Source: Pelecanus crispus (Eukaryota > Chordata > Aves > Pelecaniformes > Pelecanidae). From it: a stretch of DNA of 64,000 nt. Shown here one piece after another: positions 37,296 through 50,483 of the stretch (the stretch's first letter is position 1; the number at the start of each line of letters is the position of its first letter). The notes beneath the pieces are model-generated. The model ran no database searches, was not told where the DNA came from, and was given only the letters and a program-made list of their open reading frames with translations. The DNA lies in assembly GCF_030463565.1 (NCBI RefSeq), contig NC_134644.1:154424191-154488190 (forward strand), written 5' to 3'. Both the position numbers and the translations under genes were made by a program.

Positions 37296-40200
37296 ACACA
37301 GGTCTCTGTGCAGCACAAGGTGGATGTGCAGGAGGCTGTGCTGAGGCACAAGGTGGGACCCTAAGCACCCTCACCATGTTCTCTGATCATTAGCTTCAGA
37401 GTCTCATGAATGGCTGCCCAGGCTATTTCATCCCTGCACATAGATTTAGGTGTCATCTTTTAAAAAAAGACACCAGTGGGTGCTTCTGAAGATGGCGACT
37501 TAGCACAGCTTGTGCAATGCTGCCTTGGCCAGCAGTGTTTAAAGAAGAAAACATGCAGTGTTTAGCCTCTTTGGTCTCTTAGAAGCAGCCAAAACAGTTT
37601 TTGGCACGTATCACTAACTGCAGCAAACAAATCAACTGGATGATAAAAGCAACAGCAGCAACTACCAGCTTTAGCCTTTTATTTTGTGCATAACTTGGAT
37701 GAAATACTTGATCTTTGAGGTTATTGATGTACAACTGCTTGCCCCTTCTTGCTTTTCCTTCTCTCTGCATATCCTTTTAACTAACTTTCAGGAGTAATTT
37801 TCCATGCCCATTTATTTTCTTTCCTAGACACATTGCACAGTTTAATGTCCTCCGCTGTTGCCAGGGAAACAGAATTTTGAACCTGGCTTGTCAAGCAAAT
37901 GAAGGAGCAATTATTTTTGAAGTATTTCTATAAACTTGGATCAAAGTCGATCACACATTTTTTAAAGGTAGTGTTGGTAGCACTTTTTTGTAAGATTACT
38001 CAAGACTTCCAGTGGCAATCCCCTGTATTGTAACTCCCATTGTTCAGCATGACATTTCCTTTGGGTGCCTTAATTGGAAAATCCCAGCAAACCTGACCCA
38101 GCTCTTTCCAAGCAGAGAGAGCACAAAAGGTTTTAGATGTGTTAAACTAATTCTTACAGCTTTCTAAGTGTGTAGAGCTGCCACTCTGGTGCAGCAAGGT
38201 GGAATTTTCCAGGAAGAGACACCCTGGTGGTAGAGGTTTGGAGGAAGGGGAGGGACAATTTTCTCTCCTGGAGTTTGGGTTCTTATTTGAGCTAGTACCT
38301 TTCCAGGTGAAGCTGCAGCTACTCCCCTAGGTGGTTTCTTCCCTTCTGCTGCTCACTGGAAGGGACTGTGGAAATGCGGGCAAGTATCAGGCTCCACTGG
38401 TGGGCCTACAGGTGTGCACTGGGAGACGTGTTGTGTGGACAGCCCTGAGTCCTCTCCTTCAGCCTCTGAAGCCTGGGTGAGCACACAGCTTCTCTTTCTT
38501 CTCTCTGTGACAGGCCACATCATCTTAGAGTTCAGGAGGACTCAAATGAGGTAGAAGCAGGAGGTAAACAGAGGGGTGGGCATGTTAAGCTGCCACTGAG
38601 GCTGGCTGCAGCCTGTCTCAGGGTTGTTCCCAAGACTCACTTCTAGAATGTGCAACTCCCCCTGAGGTCAGCGGATATTTTCATTTTGTGGCTGAGTGCC
38701 TGCACTTTGCCATACTGGCTGCACGACCTTGTCCAGAAGCAGCAGGTTGTGTTTCGAGTTTGTAATGTTGCTATCTATAGAGCTTTCAAATCTAGCATTA
38801 AAAAAATTTAAATCGGTGTTACCTTACACTTCATACAGCTATCTCAGGGAAAGGATCATAACACACCCTGAGACAGACCTTTAAATGAGAACAGCCTGCA
38901 CTGTTTTCTACAAGAACCTTCTTGCACTTTATGGTATTTATTTTTGGATTTTTTATATATTTTTTTATATGGATTTTTTTTTTTTCCCCACCAAGACACT
39001 GTCTGTCAATGAAAATAGTTAGGCACTCAAAACTTCACCCTACTAGTGAGGTTCCTAAATTGTATAGGTATTGGATTTTTACTATTTGGTAATGAAAAAT
39101 GTTTCTGTAAAACTGAGAATAAAGGTAAAAAATATACATGCATAGACTGTCAATAACTTATGGGTTGGTGTAAGGCAGCTGAAATAAGGAAACATTTTTC
39201 CTTTCCCAATGCAATTACATGAGTTGTGGGACAGTTTTCACCGTCCCCTGGTTACAGGCTACACACGGAGCCTGACTGGCTCGTCAACATCCTGGAAAGT
39301 CTGAAGAGAAGTGACGTGACACAACTTGCACTCTACCCCTACTTAGTCTTCCAGAAGAGCTGCTGGAAAACCTTATTATACCTACCCTCTCCTAACACAA
39401 AAAATTTATCTGAAAATGTCAGGTCAAAATATTTCAAGAAAAATAACATTTTTATTTGTGTTCATAACCTGAGATTTTTGTTACTGAAATGGTTTTGTTG
39501 TTCTTTTCCTCACCTTTTCCTCAAGATGTAACATTAGACCTACTTACATGCTTAAAGTAACATATTTTGAGTGGTTGAGATCCCAGTTAATTGTAAATTT
39601 CATGTTTTTGTTTAAAGTGGTTATACTGCTGCCTTGCTGTATTTCTGTATAGAAGAAAGAAAAAAAAAAAAAAAAGGCAAAGCAAATCAGAACTCATTAA
39701 GAATCAAAAGGCCCAATTTGATTCAATTTGGAATAAGCATTTTGGGGAATAATGCGGTGGAATTTCACCTGTCTGGTGCACTGCTAATATGCTGTAGTTG
39801 CTGGTGGATAGTTTGGAACAAAAGGGATACCTTTTGTTACTTGTTGTTAGCCATTTCTACCCTTGAGATTTTGCCTATGTAAAGCTTTGTGTTTAGGATG
39901 TCCGGACAGCATGTCTTTTCTTGAAAATATCGGAAGCAGTGTTCTTTCTGTTTCTTCTCAGTTACAGACCGTATCTATTTGGCCATTTCTAGTAACTGGT
40001 AGTCAAATACTCCAAATGAGAAATTTGTTTCTTATAAAAGGCTCCTTTTGCTCCTGTTTGTGAGAATTAATTTTGAAGTAGCCTTAGTGTTGATTTTGTT
40101 CTGAAGTGTTCTGTATTTTTAGTGTTTATGGAAGTGAGAGCTGCGGTGCGGGACCCATGCAGAGGGCTGGTGATTGACAGTTAATCTAGAAGTGCAGTAA

Positions 40201-43200
40201 CTGTTAGGTCTTTCTAGCCAGACTTGTCAGGGTTTTCTTTTGAAGACGGAGACTGAAATAAAGACTTTGCTATACAAACAAGCTATCAAAGGACAAGTTA
40301 CCACATGTTAGCTTCTCTATGGTAACTATCTTTGTGTGTTTTTCAGCTCTCAGGCACTCTTGAAGAGATGAAAAATAAATTAATTTCCACCTTAATTGAG
40401 AAGTAAGTCACTTTCAATTAGCTGGCTCACATTTGCCATGGGGTACACAGGCATGGATTGAGTGGAGAGGTAAAGAGGAGAGGCACAGCAGTTCCAGCGC
40501 TCAGCGGAGCAGCCAGAGCCGCCCTCTCCCCTTGCTGCAGCTGCTGCCTGGTCCCCTCCCAGCACCCTCAGCACTGGCCTTGGCTTAGAAGCACGCTCAC
40601 AGGCAGTCCCCAAACCCACAGCACTCAGCCGGTCTGTCAAACGCCTACATCTTTCCAGTACGTTCCCCAGTGTAAAGCTGGGGCTGCCTGGATGAGCTCG
40701 TGTGCCAGCACGGGGAAAAGGGGCCCTGCAGCGTGGCTCCGCTGCTTTCTGAAGTCAGCCAGAGGAAAGGGCTCGTTAATTCTTTCAAGCTAACCACCCA
40801 CTTAAGTAATTTTTTTCATCAGCAAGCAAGCCTTTTTTTTCCATCAGTGAGCAGGTTCTGCCTCTCCTGGAGTCCTGGGGGCTGTGAATGACTGTCCCAT
40901 TCCCAAGCTCTTGCTGACATCTGCTGGCCTCCTGCTCGCACAAAACTCAGGGTGCTGGGGGAAATCTGGGTGGGGAAAGTGGGCTAGCCCTGTTGTCTTG
41001 CTGCTGCTGCTGCCTTTTAGTCTCTGCCTTGTTGCTTGCTGAACCTTTAGAGGAGATTAATGTCTTTGGAACAAATATTTATTGGGCCAAGCCTACATTC
41101 CTTCATGCGCATAGCACAAGAGTACAGGATAGCTCTTCTCAGCACCTAGAAGGACCATAGTGTGACCCTTAGGTGCTTCAGCATTTCTTCTAGGTGCTTC
41201 TTAAAGAAGGACAGCCCGTGCTGGTGATGATGAAGCAGAGATCCACACCCGCAGCACCAGCTGAGTGGCTGGCTTGCTGCAGGGTGAAGCATCTCACAAC
41301 CTACCCGGGGAGCCAAGAGCTTCAACAGAGCAGAAGCTGTAAAATTTGAATTTGTTCATCATTTGTTCCAAAATGAAACAGTTAGTAGTGCTGGCAATTT
41401 GGCATAATTTATGGCAGGTAATTACAAACCATTAATTGTTAGATCCACTTCAGCATTTCTGAATTTATAGAGACACCCAGTGCAATGCTGGGGTCAAACA
41501 GACATTAGGCTTGATAAAATTCAGTATTTGTTTGCAGGCAAGTCTGAGTTATGCAAAGACCTAATTCTCTGCTGCCTTGCCTGAAATATACTCACTTATT
41601 TAGTGTGCTAAAACAAAAGTGAAATGCAAATAACTTTGCACTTCTTTAAATGACAGCCAGGGTAGTAGGAGACATGGTCCAAAAGTTTGAGCATAGGGGT
41701 TGCATGTCCTTATCTGCATGTGAATATCCTGTAATCTGAATTGAAACAGGAGTGTTTGTTTTTTCCCTTTTATGTGGCAGTTTCAACACTCAAAAAACTG
41801 TGCCATGCAGTACAAACCAGTTACTGTTACTTGCTGGAATTAGACAAATGGAGTATTCAGTGAAACAGTGTTGCTCATCACAAACCATGCTATAGCATGC
41901 TACATGCTGTTTTGGGAGTCAATAACGACTGGAGTTGCAGGGCTGGTCCCTAGCTGGTTATTCTTGTGTTGCGGTAGCACCTGCAGTGTCAGGGTGAAAG
42001 GGAAATGCTTTTCAGCGTGCTGAGGAATAGCTGAGCAGAAGGAAAGAAGAGCTGCCATCTTGTGTGGGGAACTGAGACTGCACTAAAGGAGGCTAAAATT
42101 ATACGACATTTAAAAAATTATTATACCTTCGGAAACTCCTTAATTAAAGATAATTTCCTTTGTAGCAACTAGTTCCATACTTTCTTTTTATTTGTTTTTA
42201 ACTAACACAAATGAATCACTTTTTCCATAAGCTCTGTTTTTCTGGCTTCAGCAGTACTGCAAACTCATTGAAAGGACGCTGAAGCAGTGGGAGCAGTGAC
42301 CCATTCTTTGTCTGCAGCAGCTAGCAGAGCTGACTGGCCATGGAGCAGGACATCTTGCAGCCAGGAGCACCAGCCTTGTACACAGAAAATATCTTTGTGT
42401 AATTTTGCATGCAAAATATGGTAACCACAAACAAGATATTGATGTTAATCAGATGGTAGCAGGCATCTTTCTCCAAGCCTCTTGGTAGGTTCTTTGGAGG
42501 ATCTGAATTCATTGCTTTTTTTTTTTTTCTTGTTGAATGTGGATGCTTAGTACAACCAGGCAAAGAAGTGTCCTTGCCAATACTGGAAGCACAGAGATGC
42601 TTTTCCAGTTTCTGTTTTCCCATTCCCTCCTAATTCCTAAAAGCATGACTGAATACAGGAGCTATAGTAGCAGACTATGAGTAGACCCAGATGGATAAGA
42701 CTGTATGCAAAACCTCATCTGCTCTCCTTCTGATTGCCCTGGGCAAGGAAAGTGGGATGCTCTGTTCCTGGATTCTTGCTGCAGGCAGGCTGGTACTGTC
42801 CATCATTGTGTCATCCACAAAGTAATCGATCCTATGTGCACCAGCAATGGCTGCATTCCTTGCACCTGCCAGTGAACAAATATAGAGTGAGATGTACAGT
42901 GACGTCTAAAGAGGCTATCCCAGATGTGCTGTTGAGAATTTATTGCATCCATACAGATCTCACATGAGAGATGATCATGAGCATTACCACTGATGAGCAA
43001 GAGAAAGTATTCCCCTTTTGTGTGGCCAAGGATCTTCCCCTACGACATTACACAGGAGTCTTTTCCAGCCACTGAGGTAGCAGCAGGAAGTATAGCAACA
43101 TCCTTACCTAAGCTTCTGCCTTTTGAGAGCTACCAGTGGTAGCCAAACTCAAGGACATGAAGACCTTGTGATAAAACTGAGTGTACGTAACACCTAGGCA

Positions 43201-44181
43201 GAAGAAAACAGTTCCCCATGAGTGTATGGAGGTACAGTAATGGAGTCTCTGATCATGGTAAGTGGAGAGACAGAGGATAGTAAGACTACCGAAAAAGTTG
43301 GATTGTTAACCCAGAAATCTGGATAAAAATAAGGGAGAGTGTATGTCAACATCTGCATTTTTTCCAGATTGAAGACATTGCCTTACAAAGCAACATAACA
43401 CCTTAGCCAGGACACAGAGCATGTCTTCATGTTGGAAAGGTGGGCTTTGCGTCTGAGGTACTGTTGTGAGAAAACTTCTGCTGGTATTTAGGAGTAGGCC
43501 CACTGGTTTTATCATGACCTCAAGGAAGCCCAGAATCCTGAGGTGACAACACTGTAGCTGCTAACCATGAGACAGACTGAAAGCACATGTCCTCACCTAC
43601 TTCTGCTTGTCAAGCACCCAAAGGATACTGAAAGGTTTAGTTTGTTCTGTCAAGCTTACTTTCCTCTAAATGTCTTTGCCAGTTTTAGTTCTGTTCCCTG
43701 TTACAAAGTTCCTGTTGAGAGCCAGACTGTGCAGGCCTCCTGGAGAGGAGTTTATCTGATTTCTGCTACATTCCATTAGCAGCACAATTAGCAGAGACAG
43801 GGTATCCTTGAGGTCTGTGAGCATCAGAAAAGTAACAGATAAACCATAAAAACTTTATGCCTGTAGGTGAGCTACATGGGGAGATCCTGAGAGAGCAGGT
43901 CAATTTTTTCATGATGACAGCTGTATGGAAATTCTACAGAGCTTTAGCAGTAATCTAACAGCAAATGTTAGTATATGAGCAGGTGGATGCTGAATTTTGA
44001 AAAACCGTGTTGACAAGGGTTATCTCTGTGGGTTTACTGCTAAGGGGATTGAGAAAGAAGCCTTCTTACTTCAGTTGCTCCTTAAATGCAAACCTAGCAA
44101 GTTGGGCTTCTGTCATGCCCTGAACTGGGCTGTCCAGAGAGCAACATGGATGTTCTGTGATTCCCTTGGGCTAAATTAAGG
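37296..44181. other. Gene-poor interval
   Basis: No recognised gene, RNA or transposon. A GC-richer patch at 40.45-40.75 kb holds longer chance frames on both strands. T-rich and A-rich low-complexity stretches occur near 38.94-38.99 and 39.66 kb. Confidence 0.4.
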
Positions 44182-44861
44182 TGAAACACCACCAAACAAT
44201 CAATTGAACACTTTATTGACTGTAAACACCAACCTGAACTTGGAAAGTATAGTGCAACCCGAACCAGGAAAGCACAACGATAAGCAACATGGCTTCCAAT
44301 TCAAATACTTGTAAGAGGAAAGGAAAAGGAAGACAGAGGGGGGAGAGAGAGAGAGATCACCACCCTTGGATCCCACGATGACAAACATGGCAGTCCTCCA
44401 GCGGTGGGCACGCTGCTCCCGGAGCACAGGGCCTCTGGCTGCACAAGCAGCGGGTGGGGGAGGCTGGTTCAGAGCAGGGGTGGCAGCAGAGTGTGGTCCT
44501 CTGATGGTGGGGGTGCGTCACGTGGCTCCTCGAAGTTGTGCCTTTTATAGGCCAGTCCCTGCCTCTAGTCTCACCCACCTTGAGGCTTGTTCCAGAACGT
44601 TCTCCATCTTCTGTGCAGGTGCCACTGTGAGGGGGGTGGTTGCGAGGGGTCTTTTGGGTGGTCATGAGTCCCTTCCTCAAATGAACTCTGTGTGACCTTC
44701 GGCCATCAGAGAGCGGAACTGTGAATCCTCCAACACGCCTCCAGGCTCCGTCCCAATTGGCTTCTCACCTGTGTTGCTATGCAGACCCCAATTTATCGCT
44801 ATGGAGACCTTACCTCATCTTTATGCAGACCTTAACTTGCCTCACCACAACGTTTGTGACA
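44182..44861 (-). mobile_element. LTR-like block, probable solo endogenous-retrovirus LTR
   Basis: A GC-richer block with the layout of a retroviral LTR on the minus strand: a TATAAAA box at 44549-44543, then an AATAAA signal at 44217-44212 about 330 bases downstream, close to the right spacing for U3-R. The 5' side would begin near TGTCACAAACG and the 3' side would end near GTGTTTCA; these ends share a loose inverted TG...CA character. I could not find a matching target duplication, so the borders are tentative and the 3' part (U5) may extend beyond the given start. No gag, pol or env remnant adjoins it. It could instead be another promoter-bearing repeat. Confidence 0.45.
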
Positions 44862-45779
44862 GTGTCTCACAGCTTCTAAATCAGCTACCTCTTGTAAAAT
44901 CTCATCATGTTTTTTAATTTGGAGTTTAAGCACAATACTTATGGTCATCTTAGTCTTTATCCAACTGGCTGTGTCGAGTTAACACTTTATGTTAATGCAA
45001 CTAAATAAACAGTATAGTAACTTGTTCTTGGGCTTGTGGAAACAATTCAAACTGTCTGCTGTTAAAGTGGTACTGGGAAGGAAACCAAGCTGAGTTAGGA
45101 ACTTAAGGTGTCTCAGCACCAAACTTGTTTATTTCTTGTTTAAGTTGACCCTTCTGAAGGCCTTACCCTGTATAATTAGGGGCATGCTAGAGCTTACTTA
45201 GTCATCTCACCACACAATGGGCCATTCAAGTGTTTCTTCAAAGACCACTGAGAAAGACCAGAGAGGAGCCACTGACGCTCTTCATCTGGTCTTATTTCCA
45301 TCAGCAACAGTTTGGCTTTTCTGCCCTTGTTTTGTAGTAACTGATAAGCACAAGAGAGACTCTTAACTTCCTACCTCTGCCTTTTCCTGTAATCCTCTTG
45401 AGACCCAGCACTGTTTCACTACAAAACATAACTATCTTCACTAAACCTTACATGTATTAATGAGAACAGTGAACATCATCTACCTTTCCCCTGTAAAACA
45501 TGATCTACTATGATTACTTGTTACAAGGAAGCTTTGTTTTCCTAGATAGACAACAGTTCGTTGGAAAAGGACTATGTACCTTTCAAAGGCTCTACACAAG
45601 CTTAGCAAAATCTATGCATTCTTTCTATTCAGGGTTTGCAGGCATTCAAACCTCCTGTCAGACACAGCTGCCCCAAGATCTCCCTTCACATGTCATCGGC
45701 ATCTTATGAAATGGTATTGACACACCCTGTGTTGGAGATAATTGCCTATCTACATTGTAGGTTCACATTTCGATTATGA
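44862..45779. other. Unannotated noncoding stretch
   Basis: AT-rich sequence between the LTR-like block and an old CR1. Nothing recognised. Confidence 0.4.
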
Positions 45780-46450
45780 TATTTGAGAACACTTAGCCAT
45801 TTTGTGATTGCCTAACAGTGTCTCACTGCCTCTCATTTCACACTGTGAGGCTCCCAGTTCATACCTGAAATTCTTACTAGTCTTTTTTGTACCTGGGCAT
45901 GCACTGGAATTTCATCCTGTTCCCAGTACTGTTCCTTATGTCTATATAATGCCAGTGATCGCCACTTCTTCTTGTATACTATTTTGATGTCCCTCAGGTG
46001 TTGGTTTCCAACTATGTGTCATTGACAAGTCTTACAAGCATGCTACTTGTTGTGCCAACACCTTTAATGAAACTCCTCCCCAAACAAAGCCTTGCAGGGC
46101 TGTACTGTATCTCCTTTTCTTCTCCCAGTCTGATACTTCATGTTTCAACACTACCAACAGCTGTTTTCAGCCTTTCATAATTCTTTTATCGTTTCTAATT
46201 TTTATTGTTTATCTACTAATGTCTCATGCAATAGTCTATCATATTCACTGAAGTCCAGATAGATCAGATTGCTAAGAAAATCAGCAAAGAAAGACATGGG
46301 CTCAATTTGGCACAGTCTGTCCTTGAAATCATATGCATTAACCCCTTTACTGGGCACCTCTATTTCTTTTAATATTCAAATAGTCAGCCTATCAAATGTT
46401 GTTTTTGGGGTAAGAAAACACATTCAGACACAAATGGGGGGAGGGAGAAA
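45780..46450 (-). mobile_element. Ancient, degraded CR1 element (more 5' segment)
   Basis: The + strand follows the reverse complement of an old CR1 reverse-transcriptase region: GGAATTTCATCCTGTTCCC, then GTGTCATTGACAAGTCTTAC with AAGCATGCT, then CCTTGCAGGGCTGTACTG, and later TTCACTGAAGTCCAGATAGA and CACAGTCTGTCCTTGAAATC. All frames are broken. It overlaps in consensus position with only the far end of the 20.4-21.2 kb copy, so it is an independent insertion. Borders are approximate. Confidence 0.62.
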
Positions 46451-48940
46451 AATGAGATCTGTAGTTCTGTGTACAGTTTTCTCTTTTAAACATGCATAAT
46501 AGACTTTCTCTTCTGTACATTCATTTGATAAATATATTAAAAATCCTTGCTAGACTGTGATTCCATGTTCCCATTTCTTCAGTCTCATATGACTGAAGCT
46601 CATGTCTCAGTTTCCTAATTTGAACATAAAAACTATATTACCTGCAGTGTGGGTGTTAAAGAAATATTTCAGGCTAGAACTAAAAGTAGTATTTACTGTG
46701 TCATTAGGAAATCTTCATTACAGTGTTCAGTCTGACCTGCTCTTAAAACCATAGAGAAGCTCTCAGCACACAGGCAAACACAAATCTGAATTATATCTGC
46801 GCATTATCCCATTTGCTAGTATGCTAATGCTTATATGCATGAATCAAGGAACACTCTAATTGCAATCCTAACCACATACCAGAAACATCCAAGCTTTTAA
46901 CTGTAAAGTATGCATAATCAGGTTTCCACTATTTAAATTCAGTTCTAGAAGCAGATGTAGACAGGCTATTTTAGTTTATGGAAGGCCATTAACCAGTCAA
47001 GATAACTTCACTTGAAGGTCTTGAAAAGAATAAAGGAAATTTACTTTGACTCACCTAAATACTTGCGTCTTTTTGTGAAGTGGAACAGAGAAGCTTAGAC
47101 AGCAGGAGCAACCTACGGTTACAAACTCTATCCTGAACTTCAGCATGCTGTAACCTGTGACAAGTTTTCAACTGCTTTGTTTTCCTATTTTGTGCTATTT
47201 GGAAAAAAAGGAGGTAGGATTAAAAAGAACACCAAATTTTGCTGTATTGCAGAAATCATTATGAACAGAAATACATATTAACATATTAATGAGAGAAGGT
47301 AGAAGGATCTAGCAATATCTATCAGATTGCTAGTACAGTGACAATATCTGGGGCCATAATTTTTTGGCCAGACCTTTCAAAATGATGATAACCTTGCAGC
47401 GTCCATCCTTCCACTGCAATTTTTATTTTTTCCCAGAATTAAGCCCAGAACATGCTTTAAAAAGCACTTGCTTTTTAAAACTGGTAGTTGGGAAAAGGGG
47501 CAGGTAGCTCAGCAGGACAATTTTACCACTGTTAAAAATCACCCAAGTTCCTGACTATAGAGGAATGACAGCTCATGGAGTTCACTTCCCTAAGATAAAT
47601 CTGTGTATCCATATCAAATAGTGACTGACTTAGGAGTTACTTTGTATCTACCTGTTGGGAAGATGAATCCTTCATACTTCATCCAGTTTAATTCTCCCCT
47701 TGGGATTCTGGATTCTGCATAAGTAATTAAATACAGTAACACTATGCTGTATCTTGCAGTATATCAAGGTATTCCTCAGGCAATTTGGTAAGAAATGTAT
47801 TAAGAATAAGCCTTATGTTAACAATCAAAAGAGAAAATTTCTTTGTGGTGAGGCTGATATTCTGCTTTCAAGTATATGTATAAAATGAGATATATGGGCT
47901 TTTCAGCACGTATTAAAGCCACTAAATCATGCTGGCTTTATTTTCAAAGGACTTGAGCATTTAAGATACGCTTGACCAGTGCAGTTGGTAGATACTCAGC
48001 ACTTCCAAGTATTCTCTTAATTTACTCCCTGATATGCTCTACTACAATGGAGTAAGTTGCTGTGTGATTCCTTACACCAGGGAAGCATAAGCATGTACTG
48101 GGCATTTTTGGGTAGAGGCAGTGATGTTGAATCACTAAGTTGATGATGAGATAAAATGGAAAGATGAAACCTCCTTCTATTTCTATTTGTTTTAATTCTG
48201 TTTTTGTACACACAGTTTAGACTGATGTTGCATGAGGATCTCTGGAAAGGCTTACCACACTTTCTTCAAAACAATTAATGCCACCTTTCTGAGCTCATAA
48301 CATTTCTGTGTCGTAAATCAAGATTATTCATTCCTACCCTGGATCGTATTATCTGACTCCTACCAAGCCTGGGATTTGGATGCATGTCCTTGTTTGGCAG
48401 CAAAAAGTTCTGTTCTTAGGCCACAGAGCTGGCTTTTTGTAAGCATAGTTTTGAAAATGTAAATGCAGTGGACCATGTTTCCCATGGAATTAAAATAAGG
48501 TGCAATCCTAATTTATTGCATTCAGTGATTAAACAAATAAATTCTTCCTTACGTATTCAAATTGCCATCCATTACCTCGTTCAAGACTGACTCTATAGTA
48601 CCATTCTAGATAGCTGGAGAAAAGTCTTTCATTAATTATCACACACAGTGTTATTACTGCCTGTACACTGCTGGCTGCAAAAATAATTCTTTGCGTTTCT
48701 TTGTTGTAACTTATTGTTTCTATCCTGGCAGCAAATGTACTCACTCAAGCACTGCCATCATGTACGGAGTTCTGTACACACCTCAAACCTGTATGGAGAA
48801 GATAGAAACCCTTTGAATGGAGCATTTATCTAATTTAGTGAGAAGAACAGAGGCCATACTTGGCAGGTAGACCAAGGAATGTTTCCTCCCAAACTTGAGG
48901 CTGCTATGCAAACTGCTCTGGGGTGCTGGAGAACCCAGGT
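46451..48940. other. Unannotated noncoding stretch
   Basis: AT-rich DNA with no recognised gene or repeat. Confidence 0.4.
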
Positions 48941-49800
48941 CATAGAACCATAGAAGCACAGAATGGTTTGGGTTGGAAGGGACCTTTAAAGATCATTGAG
49001 TCCAAGCCCCCTGCCATGGGCAGAGACATCTTTCACTAGATCAGGTTGCTCAAAGCCCTGTCCAACATGACCTCGAACAATTCCAATGATGGGGCATCCA
49101 CAATTTGTCTGGGCAACCTCTTCCAGTGTCTTACCACACACATTGTAAAAAATTTCTTCCTTATATCCAATCTAAACATCCTTCTTTCAGTTTAAAACCA
49201 TTGCTCCTTGTTCTGTCACTACAGGCTCTGGTAAAAAGTCTTTCTCCATCTTTCTTACAAGCCCCCTTTAAGTATTGAAGTTCTCTCTGGAGCCTTCTCT
49301 CCTCCAGGCTGAACAACCCCAACTCTCTCAGCCTTTCTTCATAGGAGAGGTGTTCCAGCCCTCTGATCATTTTTGTGGCCCTCCTCTAGACCCACTCAAA
49401 CAGGTCCATGTCTTTCTTGTACTGAAGACCCCATAGCTGGATGCAGTACTCCAGGTGGGTTCTCACGAGAGCAGAGCAAAGAGGGAGAATCACCTTCTTT
49501 GATTTGCTGGCCACACTTCTTTTGATGCAGCCCAGGATATGATTTGCTTTCTGAGCTGCAAGTGCACATTGCTGGCTCATATCAAATTTTTCATCCACCA
49601 GTATCCCCAAGTCCTTTTCCACAGGGCTGCTTTCAATCCATTCCTTCCCCAGTCTGTACTGATAATGGGGATTGCCCCAATTTAGGTGCAGGACCTTGCA
49701 CTTGGTGTTGTTAAACTTCATGAGGTTTGCATGGGCCCACTCCTCAAGCCTGTCAAGGTCCCTCTGGATGGCATCCCTTCTCTGTAGCGTATCAATGTGG
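48941..49800 (-). mobile_element. CR1 retrotransposon, 5'-truncated, reverse-transcriptase tail
   Basis: A minus-strand CR1 of about 860 bp. The 3' end lies at 48941 (CATAGAACCATAGAAGCAC with GAATGGTTTGGGTTGG) and the 5' truncation near 49800. The minus strand carries the C-terminal part of the ORF2 reverse transcriptase: a frame from 49721 down starting [14 protein letters not shown], continuing past [16 protein letters not shown], then [20 protein letters not shown] from 49370. An in-frame TAG at 49388-49386 breaks it where functional copies have a glutamine (QRRATKMI region), and further lesions follow. It is a dead copy, younger than the two ancient CR1s in this window. Confidence 0.95.
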
Positions 49801-50378
49801 TTAAATCCACAACCACAGAGGCAGTGGAGAATTATCCATTTCTTACAACTCTGTTAACTGTATTGTTTTCTGTGGCCCCAACTAGGTGTTTACGACAAAC
49901 ATCTTTCCTGCCTGCAGACATTAACTGCCTTGATCCTAGAAAACTGATTTTAAAGTCTTTGTTTTGGTAGCCTTCATCATTTTTGTTTACTTTAAAGTTT
50001 TTACACTTTGCTGGTGATGAATGTATCCTTCCTGCTCTGGCCAGGTCCTGCCATTTTCTCAACTAGAGACATCCAAATTCTTTCATTTAATATGCAGAGA
50101 TCTTGAACCATTTGTTTAACTGGTCTAACTTAAATTTGACATAACTGAAGCTGCAATATTTTTTGTTCTTCTAATTCATTATGAAATGCTTGCAAAATGC
50201 TCAGTACAAAGCAACGTTACGTTTCACTACAGTTATGGCTTGCTGTATTATTCTTCTGTGTTACAGACTGTTTCATTACACTTGTTCAGACTCTTCCCCA
50301 TAGTTGAGCCTTTTTTTGCCGGTTGGGCTGTATAGGTATGTTGCTGCAGGTTAAGTAACATCTACTCTTTTCTTTCAG

Positions 50379-50483
50379 AAATCACTTGAACCTACAGTAG
50401 AATGGGACACACCCAGAATAAGGAGAAGAAAATTTCATCCTGCTTTAAGTTTAGAACTCAGTGGCTACTGCTACTGTCAGTAG
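50379..50483 (+). other. Exon-like segment behind a strong acceptor
   Basis: The string CTACTCTTTTCTTTCAG (50362-50378) is a near-ideal splice acceptor. Directly after it a frame of 34 codons opens with KSLEPTVEWDTPRIRRRKFH and ends at a TAG (50481-50483), as a terminal coding exon would. Composition is protein-like, but the segment is short and I recognise no family. A chance match or a noncoding RNA exon are equally possible. Confidence 0.15.

Noticed and set aside
37074..37393. Repeat-peptide frames on both strands
   Set aside because: They come from the 42-bp minisatellite, whose period is a multiple of three; four overlapping frames are open at once.
44357..44695. Frames of 107 and 109 codons on opposite strands
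   Set aside because: Both fall inside the LTR-like block and reflect its GC-rich composition.
47497..47570. tRNA-like string GGTAGCTCAGCAGGAC (A-box-like)
   Set aside because: No B box, no foldable anticodon or T arm downstream.
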